From the NCBI GenBank assembly GCA_041652635.1, contig JBAZGW010000001.1, forward strand, positions 1-62,852: 62,852 nucleotides of DNA. The letters are read 5' to 3'. A model generated the notes under the pieces. It was not told the DNA's origin, ran no database searches, and saw only the letters and a list, made by a program, of their open reading frames with translations. Shown here in pieces: positions 56,749 to 62,852 of the stretch; the first letter of the stretch is position 1; each line of letters begins with the position of its first letter. This stretch comes from Undivivens sp041652635. GTDB taxonomy: Bacteria; Omnitrophota; Gorgyraeia; Gygaellales; Profunditerraquicolaceae. The position numbers and the translations under genes are program-made.

Positions 56749-58497
56749 CTATTTTATATAAACCGGCCTGGCCTTATAATGCGTGTGCAAGAGATGTTCG
56801 GATTTCTCGCCCAAGGGCCGGCCGAGATATTCTTCATACAGTTTCTTTATATACGGATTCTCGTGCGAGAATCTTAACGGGCAATCCCTATCGTCTTTAT
56901 ACAAACCTTCGGCGCGCTTCTTGCGCAATTCATCGGTGACCCCGTAAGGCTGTCCTCCGCCGCCCACGCAGCCTCCGGCGCAAGCCATCACCTCTATGAA
57001 ATGATACGGGAGTTCCTGATTGTTCTTCTTAGCTTCTCTGACCTTATTCAGCACGTATTCGACGTTGCTCAATCCGTGCGCTATGGCCACGCGTATTTTC
57101 TTACCGTCGATCTGGATCTCCGCTTCCTTGACGCCGTTAAGCCCGCGCAGATCCTCGAAATCCACTTTTTTAAGGTTCTTGCCGTTGAGCACGAAATAGG
57201 CCGTGCGCAGCGCCGCTTCCATTACCCCGCCGGTGGCCCCGAAAATAACCCCTGCTCCGGTATAATCTCCCAGGATATGGTCCGGATCCTCGTCCGGGAG
57301 ATTCACGAAGTCAATACCCGCCTGTTTGATCATCCGCGCCAGTTCGCGCGTGGTAAGCGAAATGTCCACGTCCTGGCATCCGGAGGCGAACATCTCTTCA
57401 CACCTCTTTATCTCGTATTTCTTGGAAGTGCACGGCATTATGGAGACCACGAATATTTTCGCCGGGTCTATCCCCTTCTTTTCGGCGTAATACGTCTTTG
57501 CCAGCACGCCCAATATCTCCTGCGGAGATTTACAGGATGAAAAATATTCCATCATATCCGGATGGAACTTTTCCATAAAGTCCACCCAGGACGGGCAGCA
57601 GGTGGTGATAAGCGGCAGAGGCCCTTTATGCTTAGTAAAACGTTCCACGAACTCCGTGCCCTCTTCCATAATGGTGACGTCTGCCGCGAAATTAGTGTCG
57701 AAAACGGCCTTAAATCCCAATCTGCGCAATAAGGAATACAGTTTCCTGGTCAGGTTAGTGCCCACGGGATAACCGAAAGCCTCTCCCACCGCCACCCTTA
57801 CCGCGGGCGCGATCTGCACCACGCAATATTTATCTGGATCCTGCAACGCCTCCCACACCCTGCCGGAGTCATCCTTCTCGACTATCGCTCCGGTCGGACA
57901 GTGGTTGGAACATTGTCCGCACCTGACGCAGGGCGAATCCGCCAGCTTGATATCTCCGGCCGGAGAAATACGCGTTCCGAATCCCCTCTCCAGGAATGAA
58001 AGCGCCCAGACATTCTGCATATTCTGGCAGACATCGACGCACCTGCCGCAAAGTATGCATTTCTGCGGTTCCAGCACGATCGTTCCTGTGGAATCGTCCG
58101 GTGGCAGCGGGGAAAGAAAATTCTTGAAAGATTCCTGCCTGATGCCGAAATCCGCGGCCAGTTTCTGAAGTTCGCAATCGTTATTCCGGCCGCATTTAAG
58201 ACAATCATTGGGGTGTTTGGATAAGATCAATTCCAGCACGGTGCGCCTGACGGCGATTATTTCCGGATCGTGCGTGATGATATCCATACCCTCTTCCAGG
58301 GGAGTACAACAGGCGCGCAGCATCTTCGCCGAGCCTCTGATCCTGACGATACAGATGCCGCAGGCCGCGGAGGCGTGCAGATCGGGATGTTTGCAAAGCG
58401 TGGGTATCTTCAGCTGGACCGTCCCGGCGGCTTCCAGAATGGTGGTGCCTTTCTCCACCTGGACATCAATACCGTTTATTCTTGCCTTTATCAACAT
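56749..58497 (-). CDS. hydA: [FeFe] hydrogenase catalytic subunit HydA
   Basis: A 582-residue hydrogenase of the NADH/ferredoxin-linked bifurcating type. Fe-S ligands in order: [2Fe-2S] Cys35, 46, 49, 63; His95, Cys99, 102, 108; two [4Fe-4S] sets at 147-157 and 190-200. H-cluster motifs are TTCCPSW (L1, Cys300 the proton-path residue, Cys301 a ligand), MPCTSKK (L2, Cys356) and EVMACAGGCVGGGGQ (L3, Cys506 and 510), so the active site looks complete. I chose ATG 58495-58497 (AAGGAG). Unlike T. maritima HydA there is no extra C-terminal [2Fe-2S] domain. No maturases (HydE/F/G) are in the window. Confidence 0.97.
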   Translation of the reverse strand: MLIKARINGIDVQVEKGTTILEAAGTVQLKIPTLCKHPDLHASAACGICIVRIRGSAKMLRACCTPLEEGMDIITHDPEIIAVRRTVLELILSKHPNDCLKCGRNNDCELQKLAADFGIRQESFKNFLSPLPPDDSTGTIVLEPQKCILCGRCVDVCQNMQNVWALSFLERGFGTRISPAGDIKLADSPCVRCGQCSNHCPTGAIVEKDDSGRVWEALQDPDKYCVVQIAPAVRVAVGEAFGYPVGTNLTRKLYSLLRRLGFKAVFDTNFAADVTIMEEGTEFVERFTKHKGPLPLITTCCPSWVDFMEKFHPDMMEYFSSCKSPQEILGVLAKTYYAEKKGIDPAKIFVVSIMPCTSKKYEIKRCEEMFASGCQDVDISLTTRELARMIKQAGIDFVNLPDEDPDHILGDYTGAGVIFGATGGVMEAALRTAYFVLNGKNLKKVDFEDLRGLNGVKEAEIQIDGKKIRVAIAHGLSNVEYVLNKVREAKKNNQELPYHFIEVMACAGGCVGGGGQPYGVTDELRKKRAEGLYKDDRDCPLRFSHENPYIKKLYEEYLGRPLGEKSEHLLHTHYKARPVYIK

Positions 58498-58499
58498 CT

Positions 58500-60242
58500 T
58501 TACTCCTTGGCGATAGACTGGAATTTGCAAACTTCAAAACACTTGCCGCACTTGATACATTTGGACGCGTCTATGAAAAATCCTTTTTCCCTGTCCCCTT
58601 CGATGGCGTTCACGGGGCAATTGATCACGCAGACACGGCAGCGTTTGCATTTATCCTGTATTATGGAATAGGTCATCAGGCTGCGGCATTTATGCGACCG
58701 GCATTTCCTGTTGACGATATGCTCGCGGTATTCGGTTTCGAAATATTTCAGGCTGGACATCACCGGGTTGGCGGCCGTCTGCCCCAAGGCACAGAGAGAA
58801 GCGCGCTGCATAGCCTGAGCCAGCCTGCGCAGTTTATCAATATCCTCAACGGTCCCGCTGCCTTCCACTATGCCGTTCAATACATTCAGCATTTGGTAAC
58901 CACCGATACGGCACGGCGCGCATTTACCGCAGGATTCGTCCACGCAAAACCCGAGATAGAATTTAGCTATATCCACTATACAGTCGCTCTCGTCCATAAC
59001 GATCATCCCGCCGGAACCCATAATGGAACCGAGTTTCTGCAGATTCTCGTAATCCACCGGGGTATCCAGATAATCCACCGGGATTACGCCTCCGGAAGGA
59101 CCGCCTGTCTGCACAGCCTTGATCGGCTTATCCGTAAGCATACCGCCGCCGATATCGAAAACTATTTCCCGCAGAGTGATGCCCATCGGAACTTCCACCA
59201 ACCCGGAATTCTTCACCTTACCGGTGAGAGCGAAAACCTTGGTGCCTTTGGATTTCTCAGTGCCTATCGAAGCGAATTTCTCCCCGCCTTCCAGGATGAT
59301 ATAGGACACGTTGGCCAGGGTCTCGACGTTATTGATGGCGGTGGGCTTACCCCATAATCCGGACACGGAAGGATACGGAGGCCTTGGCCTCGGGGTCCCT
59401 CTCCTGCCCTCGATAGAAGCGATAAGCGCCGTTTCCTCTCCGCAGACAAAAGCTCCGGCGCCGAGACGTATATCGATATCGAAAGAAAAATCCGTTCCGA
59501 GGATATTTTTACCCAGCAATCCGCATTCATAGGCCTGTTCAATGGCTTTTTTGACCCTTTCGACGGCCAGGGGATACTCGGCCCTGATATACATATAGCC
59601 CATGCCGGCGCCGATGGTATATCCGGCGATGATCAACCCCTCGATGACCGAATGCGGGTCTCCTTCCAGGACGCTTCTGTCCATATAAGCGCCGGGGTCG
59701 CCCTCATCCGCGTTGCAGATCACGTATTTTTTATCTGCCTGGGATTCACGGGTGAATTTCCACTTCATCCAGGTCGGATAACCGGCTCCGCCGCGGCCGC
59801 GCAAACCGCTTTTCTTCATCTCTTCGATAACGCCGGCCGGGGTCATCCCGGAAAGTATCTTCTTCAACGCCCCGTACCCGCGGCAGGCGATGTATTCATC
59901 TATGCTCTCCGGGTCGATCACCCCGCAGTTACGCAATACTATCCGGATCTGTTTCGGCTCTTCCTTGAACAAAAGGTCGTTAAGGACGCCATCGGCTTTA
60001 ACGGAAGCCTCGATGATCCTGGCGATGTCCCCATCCTTGACCCCGGTATAAATCGTGCCCTGGGGAAAGATCTTGACCGCGAACCCTTTGGCGTAAATGC
60101 CGATATCCGCCGCCCTCACCAAAGAAACAGAATCTTCCAGACCGTTGTCTTTGATCAAATTGGCGAACGAAGTGTAGAAATCGCGCAGTTTTTCCTGCTC
60201 TGATCGTTCGGTATCCGCCAGCAATATTATTTTCTTGCCCAT
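58500..60242 (-). CDS. hydB: Bifurcating hydrogenase subunit HydB (NuoF-like)
   Basis: A 580-residue flavoprotein subunit. The NuoF core has the FMN/NAD motifs SGLRGRGGAGYPTWMKW and ICNADEGDPGAYMDRSV, then the [4Fe-4S] site ESCGKCAPCRIGG. A C-terminal two-cluster ferredoxin follows (CKRCRVCVINCP and CIKCGKCFEVC). The first 100 residues keep the thioredoxin-like ferredoxin pattern (FAVKIFPQGTIYTGVKDGD), but the cysteines are missing (LVRAADIGIYAKG), so that [2Fe-2S] cluster is lost. The neighbour at 60249-60608 supplies an intact version. Starts with a gap of 6 bases. Confidence 0.95.
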   Translation of the reverse strand: MGKKIILLADTERSEQEKLRDFYTSFANLIKDNGLEDSVSLVRAADIGIYAKGFAVKIFPQGTIYTGVKDGDIARIIEASVKADGVLNDLLFKEEPKQIRIVLRNCGVIDPESIDEYIACRGYGALKKILSGMTPAGVIEEMKKSGLRGRGGAGYPTWMKWKFTRESQADKKYVICNADEGDPGAYMDRSVLEGDPHSVIEGLIIAGYTIGAGMGYMYIRAEYPLAVERVKKAIEQAYECGLLGKNILGTDFSFDIDIRLGAGAFVCGEETALIASIEGRRGTPRPRPPYPSVSGLWGKPTAINNVETLANVSYIILEGGEKFASIGTEKSKGTKVFALTGKVKNSGLVEVPMGITLREIVFDIGGGMLTDKPIKAVQTGGPSGGVIPVDYLDTPVDYENLQKLGSIMGSGGMIVMDESDCIVDIAKFYLGFCVDESCGKCAPCRIGGYQMLNVLNGIVEGSGTVEDIDKLRRLAQAMQRASLCALGQTAANPVMSSLKYFETEYREHIVNRKCRSHKCRSLMTYSIIQDKCKRCRVCVINCPVNAIEGDREKGFFIDASKCIKCGKCFEVCKFQSIAKE

Positions 60243-60248
60243 CGCTCT

Positions 60249-60608
60249 TTACGCCTGCCTTTTTGTCCTGACTTCGTAGATATTGTCGTTAACCAGGGTC
60301 TTGGCGGAGATATGCTTTTCCAGGATCTTTATCGCCACGTCCTTGTCCACCCGTCCGTAAACCACGTCCGGCAGGCCGCCGCAATGCACCTCGACCAGCG
60401 GTTCCGCGTAACACATCCCCTGACAGCCGCATTTCTTTATCTGCACCGCCAGGTTGCGTTTCTTCGCTTCCTGCTGCAATGTAGTGAAGACCTCGCCGGC
60501 GCCGGCGGCCATACCGCAGGTGCTCATACCGACTTTTATCCAATCGCCGCTTTCTTTAAGCCCGGCGGCTATTTTTCCGTCTATATCCTTCAAGGTTAAT
60601 TTCGCCAT
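60249..60608 (-). CDS. Thioredoxin-like [2Fe-2S] ferredoxin of the hydrogenase operon
   Basis: A 119-residue protein with an early Cys (GMSTCGMAAGAGEVF, Cys31) and the later KKCGCQGMCYAEP group, matching the four-cysteine pattern of thioredoxin-like [2Fe-2S] proteins. VYGRVDKDVAIKILEKHI is the typical C-terminal end of the fold. It lies between hydC and hydB and looks like the functional counterpart of the cluster-less N-terminal domain of HydB. Confidence 0.88.
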   Translation of the reverse strand: MAKLTLKDIDGKIAAGLKESGDWIKVGMSTCGMAAGAGEVFTTLQQEAKKRNLAVQIKKCGCQGMCYAEPLVEVHCGGLPDVVYGRVDKDVAIKILEKHISAKTLVNDNIYEVRTKRQA

Positions 60609-60612
60609 CCGT

Positions 60613-61086
60613 CTATCCTTCTTTTCCGTACTTGGAAACTATTTCCATAACCTGCCCTTTGGTCACCTTGCCGTATACTTTGTCGTCGACCATCATCACC
60701 GGCGCCAGCCCGCAGCACCCCAGGCACCTGACCACATCAAGATGGAACATACCGTCTTTCGTGGTCTCGCCTTCGTTTATGGAAAGTATGCTTTTCACTT
60801 CTTCAAGTATTACCGGAGCGCCTTTCAGATAACAAGCCGTGCCTAAACAAACCGAGATCTTATGTTTACCGGGCGGCTCGAGCTTGAAATAATTATAAAA
60901 AGTGATGACCTCGTAAATACGCGCCAGCGGCACTTCCAAGAGCCTGGAAAGCTGCAGGGAAACCTCTCTCGGCACATAACCGAAATGGTTCTGCACGGCG
61001 TGCAGAACCATGATCAGACTGCCTTCCTTGTCTTTCCATTCCCCGATAAGATTTTTAAGTTTTTCGTCGAGTTGTTCTGAACACAT
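60613..61086 (-). CDS. hydC: Bifurcating hydrogenase subunit HydC (NuoE-like)
   Basis: A 157-residue NuoE-type subunit: HAVQNHFGYVPREVSLQLSR, then CLGTACYLKGAP and CLGCCGLAPVMMVDDKVYGK for one [2Fe-2S] cluster with the usual C-x4-C and C-x3-C spacing. It is the first gene of the operon; the promoter at 61252-61279 and a leader of about 160 bases lie upstream. Confidence 0.95.
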   Translation of the reverse strand: MCSEQLDEKLKNLIGEWKDKEGSLIMVLHAVQNHFGYVPREVSLQLSRLLEVPLARIYEVITFYNYFKLEPPGKHKISVCLGTACYLKGAPVILEEVKSILSINEGETTKDGMFHLDVVRCLGCCGLAPVMMVDDKVYGKVTKGQVMEIVSKYGKEG

Positions 61087-61140
61087 CTTAAAAAGGACTC
61101 CCTGTATTGTATACTGCGCCTTTTAAAAGAAAACTACAGC

Positions 61141-61188
61141 GCGCCGAAAAAATACTTTCCGGCGCTTTAACGCAGTTTAATTACTGCA
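61141..61188 (-). other. Structured leader of the hydrogenase transcript
   Basis: Two stem-loops are visible in the leader: GCGCCG (61141-61146) with CGGCGC (61160-61165), and GCAGT with ACTGC across 61172-61187. No ribosome-binding region or T-tract is hidden in a clear way. This could be a stabilising or regulatory leader; I recognise no known riboswitch. Confidence 0.4.
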
Positions 61189-61251
61189 GCGGATAAAAAT
61201 CCGGCGGGACTGAAGAGCGGAAATATTTTTTAACTTCCACTTTTCGTATAT

Positions 61252-61279
61252 ATATTATCACAACCGGTCGGGTTGTCAA
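61252..61279 (-). promoter_or_regulatory. Promoter of the hydrogenase operon
   Basis: On the minus strand TTGACA (61274-61279) and TAATAT (61252-61257) are 16 bases apart, with TG just before the -10 (extended -10). The spacer contains ACAACC and GGTTGT, an inverted repeat with five bases between arms, which could be an operator. TTGTGATAAT resembles one half of a Rex site, but I do not see the second half. Transcription would start near 61245. Confidence 0.7.
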
Positions 61280-61295
61280 TATTTTTCGTCAAACC

Positions 61296-61603
61296 GCAGT
61301 ACTTTGTTAAAATTTATTTTCTTTGTGCTTACTTTCCCAAAGCCGTCTTATTGTAAAATATTGTCATTAGAAACGTTGCGCGTATTTCAATGCGTTGATC
61401 ATTCCCTGATCTTAAGAAACTCAGCTTATATCGTCATTCTAAGGCCGAAGGGGCCGAAGAATCTCGTCGATAATAGATCCTTCCTCTTCTCTTTGTTAAG
61501 GATCAGGATGACAAAAAATGACATCTCTCACATCTCATATTATGCAACCCATCTTACCGAGGACAAAACTGTCAAATCTATCCTTTTTTTAACAAAGTAC
61601 TGC
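61296..61603. mobile_element. MITE-like element with 17-base terminal inverted repeats
   Basis: GCAGTACTTTGTTAAAA (61296-61312) and TTTTAACAAAGTACTGC (61587-61603) are perfect inverted repeats. They are flanked on both sides by AAACC (61291-61295 and 61604-61608), which looks like a 5-base target duplication. The 308-base interior has no convincing gene; an open frame of about 117 codons is present on the plus strand but reads as non-coding. The interior holds CGTCATTCTAAGGCCGAAG, related to the block near 62817. No transposase is present. Confidence 0.82.
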
Positions 61604-61687
61604 AAACCGCATAAATTCTTTCTACATTCGGCCGGCATCTCTGCCCGCCTTTTTTAGAAGGCCGGAAAAAGATCGGCCCGCGCAGCT

Positions 61688-62368
61688 TTATTTACGCGCC
61701 CAGAGTTTTTCGATAAAATCGCCTGCGATCCTGCCGATGATATCCTTACACCCCAGGCCGATGGCGATGGCCACACCCAACCCCAGTGACCCCAGGATGA
61801 TACCGATGGTCAACTCGACGATGCGCGCGCCGATATTCAGATGTTCCATGGCCACGGCGATCACGAAAACCATCACGGTAACTTCCACTATCCTGCTTAA
61901 AAGGCGCCCCTCGGACAACCCGGCGTTACTGGCCGCGGCCGAGATCATGTTCTTCAGCAAATTGGAAATAAATATCCCGACGACAAAAATAAAAACCGCG
62001 GCAATGATATTAGGAATATACAATATCACGCGATTAAGCAGATCCACCGCGACCGTCAAACCTACGGCGTTTATCGCCAGAACGAAAGTGACCAGCATGG
62101 ACAGCCAGTAACAAAGAACGCCCAGCAGTTCCGAAAGGGAATATTTGATGCCGCCCTTTGCCAACAGGCCGTCCATCCCCACCTTTTCGGAAAGACTGTC
62201 CAGTTTCATCCCCCGGAAACCACGCGTTACCGCCGCTTTGATAATACGAGAAATTATCCACCCGGCCAGAAGGATCAACACCACCAAGAAGACATTAACA
62301 AACAGATGGCCTATTTCAGCGAGAATTGTCTTAGCAGGTTCAAGCAACAACGCTTTCCATCCTTCCAT
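61688..62368 (-). CDS. MscS-related membrane protein (conserved TM helix family)
   Basis: A 226-residue protein with about five membrane helices and repeated conserved-TM-helix segments (VNVFLVVLILLAGWIISRII and LGSLGLGVAIAIGLGCKDII), the latter close to the pore helix of MscS. There is no C-terminal soluble beta domain, so it would lack the usual cytoplasmic vestibule. Family members are annotated as small mechanosensitive-channel-related proteins, with function mostly unknown. It starts with ATG 62366-62368 preceded by GAGGA. Confidence 0.8.
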   Translation of the reverse strand: MEGWKALLLEPAKTILAEIGHLFVNVFLVVLILLAGWIISRIIKAAVTRGFRGMKLDSLSEKVGMDGLLAKGGIKYSLSELLGVLCYWLSMLVTFVLAINAVGLTVAVDLLNRVILYIPNIIAAVFIFVVGIFISNLLKNMISAAASNAGLSEGRLLSRIVEVTVMVFVIAVAMEHLNIGARIVELTIGIILGSLGLGVAIAIGLGCKDIIGRIAGDFIEKLWARK

Positions 62369-62582
62369 AACATCCTCCTCGGGTAAACCGCGTTAAATAC
62401 CGTTTCTCCCCCAAAAACTCCTCTGACAAGCAACGCTCTCCCGTTACGCCACTAATAGTAATAAATTATCATAGCGGCAGGCGCAAGTAAAGCGCTTTCT
62501 CAAGTAAAGATTTATTAAGCACAGCGCGTGGCGTATTGATTCAAAACGATAACAAACAACAATCCTTCATGTTTCTCCCTGA

Positions 62583-62683
62583 TTCCTATTTAAAAATGGT
62601 CTATCGACGGGCACGTCCGTCCTAATGGGTGAGAAATCTATCTCGTCGAGGTATCAACGAGCGCAAAGTTTTCTAAATAGGAA
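62583..62683. repeat. Short element with 10-base inverted ends
   Basis: TTCCTATTTA (62583-62592) and TAAATAGGAA (62674-62683) are perfect inverted repeats bounding a 101-base stretch, with a less strict match extending inwards. The interior contains ATCTCGTCGA, also found in the MITE-like element. The rest of the 62369-62852 region has no gene that I can support. Confidence 0.55.
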
Positions 62684-62785
62684 TTCGGGATTTCTGCTCC
62701 CACTTACAGGAAGAATTAAGAAAAACCACAAACTCGCAACTTCGCTTATTAATTTTGCCCGTTTACTTGCAGACTTAATTATCTA

Positions 62786-62852
62786 ACAGTCTGCTGAAAA
62801 AGTCCCAATTACGCCATTCTGAGGCCGAAGAGCCTGCCCTGAGCGGTTTTTC
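62786..62852. repeat. Possible end of a second repeat element
   Basis: From AACAGTCTGCTGAAAAAGTC on, the sequence continues with GCCATTCTGAGGCCGAAGAG, close to CGTCATTCTAAGGCCGAAGG inside the element at 61296-61603. It is cut off by the window end, so its other terminus cannot be seen. Confidence 0.5.

Noticed and set aside
61304..61657. Open frame of 117 codons on the plus strand
   Set aside because: It lies mostly in the MITE-like element, has no ribosome-binding site, reads as low-order sequence, and is the only plus-strand candidate in the area.
61632..61680. Terminator after the MscS-like gene from GGCCGG/CCGGCC words
   Set aside because: The stems are palindromic and compete with each other, and no clean T-run follows on the minus strand.

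Overview
This 62.9-kb window comes from a Gram-negative, anaerobic, probably uncultured bacterium. A TonB-dependent receptor and lipoprotein signals imply an outer membrane. A trimeric-type [FeFe] hydrogenase, FeoAB, a bacterial V-type ATPase and many radical-SAM and Fe-S enzymes imply anaerobic metabolism. The gene mix and the intergenic short-period repeats remind me of Omnitrophota or neighbouring PVC-type lineages, but no marker gene here proves that. Every protein gene I can support lies on the minus strand, so transcription runs from high to low coordinates throughout. I saw no rRNA, tRNA or CRISPR array.

Layout by coordinate. 1-7.4 kb: a cut-off DUF1330 gene, an acetyltransferase, a cupin, feoA-feoB with a recognisable promoter, an ABC ATPase, a ClC channel, a YhcH-family protein, a membrane-anchored multi-zinc-ribbon protein and a TRL-like lipoprotein. 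7.5-16.65 kb: a cobalamin uptake and salvage locus with a BtuB-like receptor behind one cobalamin riboswitch, a Dph6-like ATPase, cobS-cobT-cobU flanked by inverted copies of a repeat, a CobC-like phosphatase, and btuD-btuC-btuF behind a second riboswitch that has a near-consensus promoter and a likely terminator.

16.7-37.6 kb is the most unusual part. It is a tightly packed run that looks like a biosynthetic system for a ribosomally made, modified peptide (RiPP). A 62-residue Gly/Ser/Cys-rich precursor candidate sits among two radical SAM/SPASM maturases, a PqqD-like peptide-binding protein, an HprK-like kinase and a nucleotidyltransferase. Two YcaO proteins with C-terminal helical/TPR-like tails, two PP-loop ATPases, a MiaB/RimO-type methylthiotransferase without a TRAM domain, a QueG-like cobamide/Fe-S protein and an ABC exporter follow or precede. 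The run also holds three tandem pairs of U32 proteins resembling the O2-independent hydroxylase pair UbiU/UbiV. No quinone genes and no obvious leader peptidase accompany them. I infer a multi-step peptide modification pathway of a kind I do not recognise.

37.6-46.9 kb: a membrane glycosyltransferase, a GDT1-family transporter, an ICMT-like methyltransferase, an SH3/NlpC-P60 lipoprotein, a coiled-coil protein, an MFS permease, a small unknown, a structured direct-repeat region and glycogen phosphorylase. 46.9-56.0 kb: a UspA protein and a nine-gene V/A-type ATPase operon. 56.2-61.3 kb: a TM1266-like hydrogenase-associated regulator and a HydABC-type electron-bifurcating hydrogenase with a separate [2Fe-2S] protein and a strong promoter. 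61.3-62.85 kb: a MITE-like element, an MscS-related membrane protein and further repeats.
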